From Larix kaempferi (lineage: Eukaryota > Streptophyta > Pinopsida > Pinales > Pinaceae): DNA of 64,000 nt. Where the stretch lies: NCBI GenBank assembly GCA_027924585.1, contig BSBM01000637.1:4898001-4962000 (forward strand), in the 5' to 3' direction. Position 1 is the first letter of the stretch; each line of letters opens with the position of its first letter. Shown here in pieces: positions 35,157-45,860 of the stretch. The position numbers and the translations under genes were made by a program. The notes beneath the pieces are model-generated. The model was not told the DNA's origin, searched no databases, and saw only the letters and a list, made by a program, of their open reading frames with translations.

Positions 35157-35955
35157 TGTGAAAATACTCATAGCAGATCTAAGAGCTGATGTATACCTCA
35201 CAAGAAAGATTATGATTAAACAAGAAGATAGAAGAAGAGTGGTCAATGCAGTGTAAATGAGCAACAGAATAATAATACAGTAGAACTTAGATAGAAGCAA
35301 AATAACTTCACACACACTAATTCATTTATCACAAATGGACAAATAAATAATACAATGCATGAGGATTCGAATGCCAAGGTGGCAATTCGAATTAGCCTTC
35401 ATGGAGAGATCAAAAGATCACTGGAGTGTCATCAAAGCACAACTAGAAGTCTTCATCACCATCAGTGGAGTCATCAATGCACAAGTAACTATCAATCATC
35501 AGTCAAACTCAGTCTAACTGAGTGTGGTAGGTGTAACTGGCACATGGAGGCACTAACTGAATGAAGGAGGCTCAGCGGAGGGCGCATGAGGAGCTAACTG
35601 GAGTCAGAATGGGAAGTCTAGTCTCATTGGAGGTCTATCAGAGTGATATAGTCAGTTGAGAGTCAGTCTAGCCTTAAATGAAGGAAAGAACTGAAGATAA
35701 CTGAAGTACAACTGAATGGTAGGTGAGAAAGGGCGCATGAGATGCATGTAGGGCGCACTAAGCACTAGGAGGGATAAAACTGATCAGTGAGAAGCTCACG
35801 GGGCTAGCTAACTGAGGGCTAGGTGTTGGGACTGATGACTGGAATGCATGCATGCATGTAGAATGCATGTTGCATGTAGAAATGCATGCAAGACTGAAAA
35901 TGCAAATAATGAAAATGATGGTAGGACTAGGATGGAGTATAGGAATATCCTAACA
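35157..35955 (-). repeat. TR-GAG-1 3' LTR
   Basis: A 799-bp LTR, TGTGAAAA...ATCCTAACA on the plus strand. A C-tract (35956-35962), the complement of the polypurine tract, abuts its end. It corresponds to 37325-37721 plus 58419-58502 plus 61439-61697 of the split partner. Confidence 0.9.
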
Positions 35956-36143
35956 CCCCCCCTTAATACATCATGGGCCTTGGTAACTGAGACCAAAGGT
36001 CATACAATACAATGAATAATAATAACAGTCAATAAACCGAGGAAATGGGGAAAACCTCATGGGAAAAATACCCCCCCTCAAAATAGACTGTAAGGCACAC
36101 ATAAAAAATAAATGCTCCAAACTCAAGCAGGTGTGATGCTTGG

Positions 36144-37247
36144 TCATATGTATGGAGGTATCTTCTTCTTGGGAAGAAGTGGTTCATGCTCAAAAAGCAT
36201 GTGCTTGTACTTTCTCTTCAGCTCGAATGTGATGAGAACAAATCCGAAAGTATGAGGATGATCCTTAAACCTGTGATTCGAATCAGTTGAGGTAGGATCA
36301 AATCTATGAATGTGCAGATAGTCTTTTGTATTCTCCTTTGAACCATCATAGGTGAGACTATTCCCAAAAGAACCATCAAATATCAGTGATTGCTTGGAAT
36401 CCAAATCAGATCTAAGACTTGAATCATGGTTGCAGATCTCCTTTGAACCATTTGAGGTGAGATCTAGACCAGTTAATGCATGAGAAATTATCCCAAGCGA
36501 ATGGAAATGGCCATCATCTTCAATAACCTTCTGAGAGCATGAAATAATGATCTTACAGTAATAAATAAGAGGTGATTTATTAAGGAGAGCGAATGCATTA
36601 TCTCCAATGGCTGATTTGACCTCTGAAACATTCAGTAGATCATGATGCAAACCAACAGACTCTGGTGCAAGAGAGGATTTAGGAACCTCTACAATTTCTA
36701 GAGTGTGAGCTGGCACATAATTCGAAAGAGAATAAATTTGGATCATGAGTGTAGAATCTGCAAGTTCTTCTTCTTTGTGGCTAACTTCAATATGAGATAT
36801 GTTTGATACTAATTCATGATCAGAGAGATCATTAAGGAGGGCGAATGCATCACTGGGATTGCTCTCGAAAGGGTTTGGACCAATCCCTTCATTATGTTTT
36901 CCAAATCTTTCATCCAGATGGGCCCATAGCTCTTTTGGAGTTTCAACAAAATTAAGGGAATGGATTGCCATACAACGAGACATAGCAAGCATCATGGTTC
37001 CAGAGACACTGTCACCTTTATTTAACCAGTCATTCTCTTCTTCAAAGGATTTGAACTCTCTTTCAAAACAATAATCAAAGAGATCATGGCTCTTCAAATA
37101 TGCTATCATTTTTTGTTTCCATTCATCATAGTTGAATGGAGAAAGAGGAGGAATTTCTTTTGAATATATGGAAGCTGTAGAAGACCTGCAAAAACAATAG
37201 AAAAATTCTGCAACTGCTACAGCTGCAAAAGTGCATAAACTACTCAA
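36144..37247 (-). CDS. TR-GAG-1 gag-like protein, single ORF
   Basis: About 367 codons are open without a stop. The N-terminal part carries SPFNYDEWKQKMIAYLKSHD and ETPKELWAHLDERFG, the Gag (UBN2-type) signature of copia elements. The rest is acidic and low in recognisable domains. No zinc knuckle, protease or other pol domain is present. The frame opens at a TTG, the ATG seen in TR-GAG-2 is not present at the equivalent place, and a TTTTTGCAG acceptor-like site lies at about 37185, so the start is uncertain. The C-terminal NHRFKDHPH and the KHMLFEHEP segment are shared with TR-GAG-2, suggesting a real protein family. It presumably acts in trans-packaging, an inference. Confidence 0.65.
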   Translation of the reverse strand: MSSLCTFAAVAVAEFFYCFCRSSTASIYSKEIPPLSPFNYDEWKQKMIAYLKSHDLFDYCFEREFKSFEEENDWLNKGDSVSGTMMLAMSRCMAIHSLNFVETPKELWAHLDERFGKHNEGIGPNPFESNPSDAFALLNDLSDHELVSNISHIEVSHKEEELADSTLMIQIYSLSNYVPAHTLEIVEVPKSSLAPESVGLHHDLLNVSEVKSAIGDNAFALLNKSPLIYYCKIIISCSQKVIEDDGHFHSLGIISHALTGLDLTSNGSKEICNHDSSLRSDLDSKQSLIFDGSFGNSLTYDGSKENTKDYLHIHRFDPTSTDSNHRFKDHPHTFGFVLITFELKRKYKHMLFEHEPLLPKKKIPPYI

Positions 37248-37324
37248 CTCGAAATCTTGATAGTAACCTACAAAAAACTCTCAGGAATGGAGATAGACAA
37301 TACTCTCAACATGATCTAATACCA
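37248..37324 (-). other. TR-GAG-1 leader and primer-binding site
   Basis: The complement of GATCTAATACCA (37313-37324) is TGGTATTAGATC, a slightly altered initiator-Met tRNA primer site, directly next to the LTR. Confidence 0.7.
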
Positions 37325-37721
37325 TGTGAAAATCCTCACAGTAGATCTAAGAGCTGATGTATACCTCACAAGAAAGATTATGATTAAGCAGGAAGATATA
37401 AGAAGAGTGGCCAATGCAGTGTAAATGAGAAACAAAAAAATAATACAGTAGAACTCAGATAGAAGCAAAATAACTTCACACACACTAATTCATTAATCAC
37501 AAATGGACAAATAAATAATACAATGCATGAGGATTCGAATACCAAGGTGGAAATTAGAAATATCCTTCATGGAGAGATGAAAAGATCACTGGAGTGTCAT
37601 CAAATCACAACTAGAAGTCTTCATCATCTTCAGTGGAGCCATCAATGCACACGTAACTGTCAATCATTAGTCAAACTGAGTCTAACTGAGTGTGGTAGGT
37701 ATCACTGGCACATGGAGGCAC
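37325..37721 (-). repeat. TR-GAG-1 5' LTR, inner fragment
   Basis: It aligns to the start of the 35157-35955 LTR and is broken by Copia-2 right after GGAGGCAC. The uninterrupted text GGAGGCACTAACTGAATG is preserved at about 35552 in the other LTR, confirming the insertion point. Confidence 0.9.
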
Positions 37722-38326
37722 TGTTAAATTTTGAGCATTAATTCATAATACTCTAGGATCTTTACTGAGAGAATAACATATATAATATATCAATGCATGA
37801 CAATCACAATAAGCATGACAAGCATCACAAGAATCAAAAGCATGAGAGACAAGAGACACAGAGTTTCCGTAGGGAAAACCCTAAGGTGAAAAACCCCACA
37901 ACTTCCTCAAAGATAGAGAGAGCAATGGCTCAACCAAAGTACAACCAAAATACACTGAGATAGTCTCCTAGTAGGAGATGATCCTCCTCCTCACTAGTGC
38001 GCCACTTTCTAAGTGAGAGTGAGATAATTTTTCCAAGTGATCTAAATAGAGATCACCTGATCTCTATTTATACTAATCTATTTTCCCAGTGACCTTATGG
38101 GGCCGACTTGTCTAGATAGGTACATCCACATTATAATATATATTTTAGGGCCGACCCCACACATGGTGGTCTAATAACCCATCGGCAAGTACACACACTT
38201 GCGACACTTATCAATCCACATGACGCCACTTTCTTATAGAGGAATGACACATCTCTTATAAGGGTACAATAAATATATATATAATACACAGATGAAATAC
38301 ATTTCGAAGTTACATATACATCAACA
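37722..38326 (-). repeat. Copia-2 3' LTR
   Basis: 605 bp, TGTTAAATTTTGAGC...TACATCAACA on the plus strand. The minus-strand TATA (complement of CTATTTATA, 38063-38071) is present. The polypurine tract is the complement of CTCCCTCTTAAATAGG just right of it. Confidence 0.92.
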
Positions 38327-38559
38327 CTCCCTCTTAAATAGGAAGGTATTTCTCGACACAGATCTGCTAGACAAGTCTTCTTCTCGGGATCATCGTCACT
38401 GCTGCTGCTATCTCAACCAATCTCTGACTCTACTCGTCATAGGAAGTTCTACAGAGCCAGTCCTTTTTCATACTGGATGTAGGCCCGCCACCTACAGGTC
38501 TTCATCATCACTAGCCATACTGTGGAAATCTCAAGACTTATTACGTGCATCACAAAACC

Positions 38560-39150
38560 TTAAAAGAGTCTCTTGACTAGAACGAACCCTAAAGAGCATC
38601 TGAGGCCTTTTTCATCCTGTCCAGATCTCCAGGACTTATTACATGTGACGCCACCACAAAACCTCGAAAGAGAATCCCAAGACTGATTACGAGCACAAGG
38701 CTCAACTTATCGGATCTCCGAGGGCACAAATTACATGTGGTCACCACAAAACTTTGAAAGAGCATCCTAGGACTGATTACGAGCACAAGGCTCAACCTAT
38801 TGGATATCGCAGGGCACAAATTACATGTGGTCATAGAAAAACCTTGAAAGAGCATCCCAGGACTGATTACGAGCACACGGCTCAACCTATCGGATCTCCC
38901 AGGGCACAAATTACATGCCATAGGACAAAACCTCGAAAGAGCATCTTCCAGATATCCCAGGGCACAAATTACATGCCATAGGAAAAACCTTGAAAGACTA
39001 TCTGCAGATCTCCCAGGGCACAAATTATATGTCCTCCCAAGCAAAACCTCGAAAGAGCATTTGCCATATGTCCTAGGGTACGAATTACATGCCATAGGAA
39101 AAACCTCGAAAGACCATCTACAAATCTCCTAGGGCACAAATTATATGTTT
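38560..39150. repeat. Tandem repeats in the Copia-2 3' region (90-bp and about 58-bp forms)
   Basis: Units start with AAAACCTCGAAAGAGCAT and end with GGGCACAAATTACATG. Three long units have a 90-bp period (GACTGATTACGAGCAC at 38681, 38771 and 38861). They are followed by about four shorter units that lack the GACTGATTACGAGCAC...CGGAT segment. The open minus-strand frame across it is a by-product of the repeat. Confidence 0.85.
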
Positions 39151-39179
39151 ATCTGTACAACCTGTTCCACAGCCACAGA

Positions 39180-39620
39180 GTATCAACCTAATACTCACCA
39201 TACATCATCCTGATGTACACATGATCATCCTGATCATCACTGCAACATCCTACTGCATGTCATCTGGAGCAACATCCTGAAGCTCGTCATCCATGATCAT
39301 CCTGATCATATAATGCATCTACCTGATGCATACCAAGTATCTACCTGATACATATCATCATACATGATCCACCTGATCATACAGTGTATCCCCCTGATAA
39401 AAATACAAATACATGATACATATCACCACACATGATCCACCTGATCATATAATGTATCCAGCTGATACATATATAGATACATGGTCCAAGCATCCAACAT
39501 GATGCTTATACAAAATACATACACATGATCCAACCGATCATATCCAACATCCAACATGATGCGTACATACATATATAAAAATGATCCAATTGATCATATC
39601 CAAGCAGAAACTAGAACATC
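39180..39620. repeat. Copia-2 3' region with six ATGATC-N5-GATCAT dyads
   Basis: Degenerate short repeats. The perfect dyad ATGATC(N5)GATCAT occurs at 39221-39237, 39293-39309, 39364-39380, 39432-39448, 39525-39541 and 39581-39597. Arms are identical while the five-base spacer varies. Between them lie ATCTACCTGATACAT-type repeats. Confidence 0.85.
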
Positions 39621-39712
39621 ATCCTAATGCTTGTCATCCAGTGCTTACATCCACAGCCATGTGAAGGATCCTCCTTTCAACATGCTTGGAATGGCTTCAG
39701 CAAATGTGTCCA

Positions 39713-40329
39713 TCACTTCTTCCTCGAAGTGTCCTCGATCTGAAGAATGCCAAGCCTCTCTCTGAAGTACTCGAACTTCACCCTGGCTAGTGGCTTCGTC
39801 AGCACATTTGCAATCTGCTCGTCCATCGCAACATACAGGAGCTTCACAGCTTCTCTCTGCACCATATCCTTGATATAGTGATATTTGATCTCTTTGTGTT
39901 TCGACCTGTCATGAAACATTGGATTCTCGGACAGCTTCACACAACTATGTTTATCATAGAAGATACCAGTAGCATCCAACGGGAGATCAAATAACTCAGA
40001 CAGTAGCTTCCGTAGACATACTACCTCACAACTAGCTGAACAGGCTGCAACATACTCTGCCTCAGTTGTACTCAGTGCTACGCATGACTGCTTCCTGCTA
40101 AACCAAGAGATCACACTTGATCCCATACTGAAGCAGCACCCAGATTTGCTCTTCCTATCTACAGCACTGCCAACCCAATCTGAATCAACATAACCCTACA
40201 GGTTAAAATTTTGATTCGCCTCATACTTGAGCCCATAATCCACTGTACCCTTCAGGTACCTCAGAACATGCTTTACAGCAACCAGATGAACACTCCTCGG
40301 ATCTGTCAGGAACTGACTCAATGTGTTCA
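39713..40329 (-). pseudogene. Copia-2 pol, RNase H part
   Basis: Continues the frame broken by Gypsy-3. LSQFLTDPRSVHLVAVKHVLRY leads to a TAG at 40196-40198, then RNase H: DSDWVGS, SWFSRKQSCVALSTTEAEY, DKHSCVKLSENP, KHIDVKYH-like KHKEIKYHYIKD, and VLTKPLARVKFEYFRERLGI. Catalytic-type acids of the copia RNase H are present. It ends at 39713. The reading frame is continuous with the RT fragment at 53820 when one copy of GTTCA is counted. Confidence 0.92.
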
Positions 40330-41777
40330 TGTTGGGGCCAAGGTCGCAGCTATAGTAAAACCTGCGAATTTTGGGAAAAAGCACGAGTATGGAAGGAAAG
40401 TGCTAGTTTTGGGACAAGCACTAAGTTTTGGGTAAGAAGGAGACGGTGCGCAGTACGGTGCCAGATGGATGATCTCAGCGCAGATCACGGACCGGAAATT
40501 GCGGAGCTCGCGCGCACGTCATCGAAGAATGAAGGTGGCTCAGCTACCATAATAGATAAGGCGATGGAGTAGAGGGCTCAGCTACCCTCATTTAAAGGCT
40601 TAGTACAGAAGTTATGGTTGCTCGGATCAAGGAGGAGCAACGGACCAGAGCATTGAAGGCGAAGGACGATCGCCCATACCCACAATCTGCGCCGAAATTC
40701 ACGGAGCCTGCAGGAAGCGGCGACGTGACTGCAAGCGGCGCCTACAGTACACCTAGCCATGTGCGTGGTTAGGGTTTTTGGGAATCACTGTTGGGAAAGG
40801 CCCACAGTTTTGTAAAGGTGTGACCGTCATGGCCACCTATATATATGAATCATTGTAATGGGTAGAGGTTCCTTCAGTTCTTTCCTTGTGGAGAATTAGA
40901 GAGCTAGATGTTAGACTGTTAGAGAGCCAGTCTAAAGGATAGATCATGTGTTGATTATCCTTCACTGTATTTTCTACCCGGTGCGTAGAAATAGAGAGGA
41001 AATCGGATAGCCGAGGAGCTAATCCCTGAGTTGCCAGACAGTCTGAGTCGACGTCTGTGCCTTTGTAATCTCCATAGAGAGGAGACAAGTTGAGAGAAGG
41101 GCTCCCAGCTGTGTGCGTGGAGTTTCCTGTAAGATCTAAGGCTGCAGCTGTGTGCGCAGCATATTGTATAACTCTATCATTTTCTGGTTAATATAACACT
41201 CCCGTGGACGTGGTTTTCCTCGAGGAGATGAGCTTCACTTATATCCTCTTGTTATAATGTTTGCGAGAATGATAACCATTTAGAGTTCATTATTTGTGTA
41301 TGCAAGACTTCTGTCTTATCTTTATGATTGTTTGAGTGAGTTGGAAATATCCCTTGATAGCTATAAGTGTCTTAAGTACTAAAGAAGTAGTAACGCGCTG
41401 TCGCTGCAGCGAGCTAGGAATACGTTACTGCGCCGGATGCGAAGGGCAAGGAAGTATTTAGCGCGTCAACGCCAGGAATAGTTGCCTTCTGCGCTAGAGA
41501 GGAGAAACCGCGCAGTAGACCTGCCAAGGAAGGAATCCACGCAGCTGCGCCGAGCGGCCTGCGGGAAGGTCCGACCGCCGATTTCGCAGGAACCATTCAA
41601 GGAAGAGCTATCTCCGCGTCACCCAGGTTAAGGAAACCTGATTCCTTAACCCCCCATAGCCACTTCGGGTGAGACCTCGAGCTGCCGCGCAGCTCGTTGC
41701 CGAGAGGGCCAGTGCGCCAAGGGGTTTTGTTGCTGCGCTTCATTAAAACCCGGGTCTGCCCAGAAAAGCAGTCAACA
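40330..41777 (+). repeat. Gypsy-3 5' LTR
   Basis: 1448 bp, TGTTGGGGCC...AGTCAACA. A promoter-like CTATATATATG at 40837-40847 is conserved in all LTRs of the family. Confidence 0.95.
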
Positions 41778-42279
41778 AATGGTTCCGTTGCCGCGCGAAT
41801 GAGACTTGTTATTTTGGCGACGCGCGAGATTGAGGAGTCAACAAATGGTTCCGTTGTCGCGCGAATGAGACTTGTTATTTTGGCGACGCGCGAGATTGAG
41901 GAGTCAACAAATGGTTCCGTTGCCGCGCGAATGAGACTTGTTATTTTGGCGACGCGCGAGATTGAGGAGTCAACAAATGGTTCCGTTGCCGCGTGAGGGA
42001 GACCTCTTATTTCAGTGACGTGCGAGATTGACGCGCAACCTAGAGAAAGGAAGCAGCGAAACAAATGGTTCCGTTGCCTAGTGACCAACAAATGGTTCTG
42101 TTGTCTTATGACTTTTTGATCACATTACTTCCATGGCTTTGAACCCTGTTGATTGAGCCAACAAATGATTCCTTTGCCTTGCGACTTGTTGCTGTAAGAC
42201 TTACTAGTTACGCGACATCTCAGATTGTTGCTGAAGACAACATAAGGTTCTGTTACACTGAGACTTGCTCAGTTAACAA
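41771..42279 (+). repeat. Amplified primer-binding-site array
   Basis: The first unit straddles the LTR end (GTCAACA) and the primer site (TGGTTCCGTTGCC). The 66-bp unit repeats with starts at 41771, 41837, 41903 and 41969, and further decayed copies of CAACAAATGGTTCCGTTGCC occur near 42060, 42088, 42159 and 42275. Each unit therefore rebuilds the LTR-end/primer-site junction. The nominal primer site is 41780-41792. Confidence 0.88.
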
Positions 42280-42765
42280 ATGTGTTACTGGCATCCTACA
42301 GCTAAAGAAATTGGAGATTGGTTTGATTTAAAGGCTAAAGAGTTTGCTGAACAAGAAAATAGAAGCCCTACGCTTCAAACAGAAGATTGGTTACAGAAGT
42401 ATATTTATGCTGACCTTTACGAAATTTTCTTTGTTACGTTTGCATTGGAGTTACACGCTTGGATAGCCAAGTTAGCAGATTCTAGACCTACGCTGCATGT
42501 TGATCGACCCGTCACGTGGACGCCTGAGCTAGTCAGTATTGTGAAGCGGATCGACAATTCTGTTTCCCGCGCAGTAGACTTTTGGTTGAATAGTCTACTG
42601 GAAGGTTTCATTACCGAATTTGCAGTCGATACAAGAAAGAGTTTCAGTGAAGCTGAGAGGAGTTTCTTCCAAGTGCACAGAGGTAAGTTCTTAAATTCTC
42701 TGAACTTATGGATTAAAATGCTTCTGTATGAAAAAGGAAAGCTATGTATTGCTTCTGATGAATAG
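42280..42765 (+). CDS. Gypsy-3 ORF1, conserved 161-residue protein upstream of gag
   Basis: The ATG at 42280 lies in the last decayed primer-site repeat. The protein carries TAKEIGDWFDLKAKEFAE, FFVTFALELHAWI, WTPELVSIVKRIDN, a hydrophobic NSLLEGFITEF segment and ends IASDE. It is predicted largely helical by composition, with no signal peptide or zinc motif. It ends in TAG at 42763-42765, four sense codons before the gag ATG at 42778 and in the same reading frame. Gypsy-1 preserves exactly the same arrangement, so a readthrough ORF1-Gag fusion is conceivable. Family unknown to me; a matrix-like role is speculation. Confidence 0.75.
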   Translation: MCYWHPTAKEIGDWFDLKAKEFAEQENRSPTLQTEDWLQKYIYADLYEIFFVTFALELHAWIAKLADSRPTLHVDRPVTWTPELVSIVKRIDNSVSRAVDFWLNSLLEGFITEFAVDTRKSFSEAERSFFQVHRGKFLNSLNLWIKMLLYEKGKLCIASDE

Positions 42766-43698
42766 CATAGACAAGTAATGTCCGTAGATTCTGATAGTGA
42801 TCCTGAAGTTATTGGTTGCACTCGTAGTGGAAAACGATATAAAGTAGGCCTTGACCAATATTCTTTTGAGTCTAGCCCAGACAATAGCCAAGTCCCTAGA
42901 GCAAGCCATATAGAAAGACAAGGGAGTGCTCATATCCCTTATTACCCCTTTACACCGCAAAAACCAGACGGAGCTCAGTATAATCCTACAGTAACACCTT
43001 CTAGTAGCCCACACGGTACTTCTAGTACCTCTGTACCACCTTTGTTTAACCATCCCAGAGGCACTGCTACAGTACCTCCACCTCAAACCCGTGCAAGAAG
43101 GATGGGTGATGACATGAAGCTACCAACTTTTAGAGGAACAGGGATAGAGGACCCTGAGCAGCACTGGTTCTTATGTGAAGCCATTTGGACAATTAAGCAA
43201 ATTAATGACGATACTGTTAAACTGGTTCAGTTAGCAACCACACTAAGAGAAAGAGCCTTGACTTGGTTCATGAAATACTCAGCAGCACAGAATAGGACGC
43301 TTGCTGAGGTAAGAAATGCCATGATTAGAGAATTCAAGAAACCTAAATCAGAATCACAGTGTATAACAGAGCTCAAAGACATCAAACAGTTACCTACAGA
43401 ATCAGTATGGGACTTTGACCAGAAGTTCAAAGCCTTGATAGATCAAGTAAGCTTCGAGTTTGCACCACAGCAACATAAAGAATGGTTTATTGCTGCACTG
43501 CTTCCACACATTAGACTTCCCCTTATGCAACAGAATCTCAATACTCAGGAACAAGCTCTAGAGATGGCTATGAAACTAGAAGCTTCACCAATTGCAGGGA
43601 CAAGCAACGATGTTGCGCATTTACAGAACCAATTAGCAAACTTAACCTTGCAAGTGCATGATATTAAGAAAGGCAAGGAGATCAAGGAAGAAATTTGG

Positions 43699-44205
43699 TG
43701 TACAAAATGTAAAGCCCAAGGTCATTCAAAGGACCATTGTCCTGTTTTCATAGACTATATTGCAACTGGAGCACCTAACCCTTTACCACAGGCACAAGGG
43801 CCTTGGTGTGAAATCTGTAGAACTAGAGGTCATAGACCACAAGAATGCCACTTACTTCAGAAATATGTACAAACTCCAAAGAATCTATATTGTAATTTCT
43901 GTAAATCAGTAGGTCATGATGAGAACAATTGTAGAGCATATGATCTTATGATAGAAAGAAAGCATGATGTCTATCGGGTACAAGCAGAGACACAAGGACC
44001 CACAGCAGGTCCACCTTATGACCAAACTCGGGACGCCTGAGCAGCAAATTACAGAGGACGTGGACGCACAACAAACTTTGGTCGCGGAAGAGGACAGATC
44101 ACTTGTTATAATTGCGGAGAACAAGGTCATTTTGCTAGGGATTGCCAAAATCCTACAACCCTCTGCAGGTATTGTAAATCTTTTGACCATATCATTGAAG
44201 AATGC
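43699..44205 (+). other. Five CCHC zinc knuckles in Gypsy-3 Gag
   Basis: Each fits C-X2-C-X4-H-X4-C: 43699-43740 (CTKC...), 43807-43848 (CEIC...), 43891-43932 (CNFC...), 44104-44145 (CYNC...) and 44164-44205 (CRYC...). The TGA at 44038 falls between the third and fourth. An Arg/Gly-rich stretch (RGRGRT, GRGRGQ) precedes the fourth. They would bind genomic RNA as nucleocapsid. Confidence 0.9.
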
Positions 44206-44784
44206 CCTCAGTTACAGGCTAAGATGCAAGCAAAGACACCACAGGTAAATCAGAATATTCAGCTGATTGGAGCAAAAAAAAGAGAACCGGACCCTACAGT
44301 TAATATAGTGACACGCAGTGGAGCAACCACCGGTGCGCAAGAGATGGGAACGGGAAAGCAAGCGACGCAATGGGTGCGCCGCGCTAACATTAAACCAGCC
44401 CCACTTAACCTGCAGAAGCAAAAAGAAGCATTTAAGCAAGCTCAAGAGTATTTCTCAGATCCGAGAGCTTCAAGTTCTGCCGCAATTCCGCAGAACAATA
44501 TTAGATCGCAAGCGCTAAAACAAGACAACCTGGTGCAAGAACATGCCACTACAGCTGGAAGGGCTGATGATGATGACGATGATGATGAGAAGCATGCACT
44601 AGGCAGTGTCCATGCATTCCTGCGACAATGTTTAAAATTGTTGCGCAATGAAAAAGCAACTCTAGAACTTCAACACCTGTTGGATCGGTGCCAACACTCT
44701 GCTTCGACGAACACACCACAGCGTGCTATTCACCAGATTAGGAGTCACATTAGAACTGGAAAAGAGATGAGGCTTACAGCGCAG

Positions 44785-45105
44785 ATTGGAGCATTTGAAA
44801 TGGACGAAGTCATGTTAGATTTGGGCTCAGAAGCTAATGTTCTCACTATGCAGACATGGGAACAGATGGGAAGCCCTCAGCTTACAAGATCCCCTATCCA
44901 GCTAAGACTCGCAAATCAGCAACGAGTCTCTCCATTGGGCAGATTACCCAATGTACCTATTGATATTGAAGGAGTAAGAAGCTCTGCAGATTTTGAAGTA
45001 ATCAAAATTATGGATGATAGTAGACCATACCCAGCGCTGTTAGGAATAGACTGGGCATTCGATAATTTGGCTGTCATTAACTTGAAGAAAAGACAGATGA
45101 CCTTT
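44785..45105 (+). other. Gypsy-3 aspartic protease domain
   Basis: The active-site motif is LDLGSEANVL (Asp codon at 44818-44820), the plant Athila/Tat-style D-L-G-(S/A) variant of D-(T/S)-G. A downstream ALLGIDWAF motif gives the second conserved strand typical of retropepsins. It would cleave the polyprotein. Confidence 0.85.
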
Positions 45106-45408
45106 GAGGATGACCAGATCAGGGTCATCGCACCTCTTGATCCTATTCAAGGACCAAGATATATAGAACCCATTCGCGCAGAAGAGGAAGCGCGCCACAT
45201 GGAAAGCTTGTACCAGATGACCACTAACCACAGTGACTATGTTAACCCCACAGCAGACGGCCATATCAGCTGGCGATGTGATAGCTCGTGCACATCAGAT
45301 TCAGATGCAGGATTGGAAAACTGGCAGAATCGTCTACATGAGGTTTCTGCAAGACGTTGCGCCATGATGACTAAATCCATTCGATGGATTGGCACAGAAT
45401 TAATTGAT

Positions 45409-45860
45409 ACTCCAACTTTTGATGGCTTAACTGAAGTAACTAAATTCATACAGGAATATGAACAAAAGCTTCCAGAACCGCAGCGCATATAGGCACTAGA
45501 TATAGCATTGCGCGCTACACCCGCAAGATGGTGGATTGCGCACAAGGAGAATATTCATACATGGAAAGACTGTCGCAGATTGATACTGCGCAGATTTCAG
45601 GACACCACAGCCGAAGCGCTATGCAAATATGAAGGACAGAGTGACCCCAGGTCACACATTGAAGCATGTATTCAGCAATGGTCAGATATTCCGGAAGATG
45701 AATGGGTTCACCAATTCATCCACACATTGGATACAATTCCAAGGAATTGGTATACTGAAACAGAATTGCGCAGAGGCACTCTTACTTGGGCTCTTATGAT
45801 AGAAAGTTTTCAACTTACATTCAGCTTTGAGTCAGAGCATCCAAGTATTGATCAGGCTCT
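45409..45860 (+). other. Second Gag-like (capsid-type) domain between protease and RT
   Basis: The pattern TPTFDGL...FIQEYEQ...[29 protein letters not shown] resembles the retrotransposon Gag capsid signature (a P-x-F-x-G start, A-x-x-W-W, then T-W and R-F). It parallels the proper Gag at 43114-43610 (LPTFRGTG...RERALTWFMKY). TAG at 45490 interrupts it here, while Gypsy-1 is open at that codon. Weak similarity is by eye only. Confidence 0.55.

Noticed and set aside
38589-39095. 168-codon minus-strand frame with repeated CNLCPGRS-type blocks
   Set aside because: It is produced by the 90/58-bp tandem repeats in the Copia-2 3' region. There is no start context and no independent evidence of coding.
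41697-41996. 99-codon plus-strand frame with a thrice-repeated segment, and its minus-strand mirror
   Set aside because: Both arise from the 66-bp primer-site repeats crossing the LTR boundary, not from a gene.
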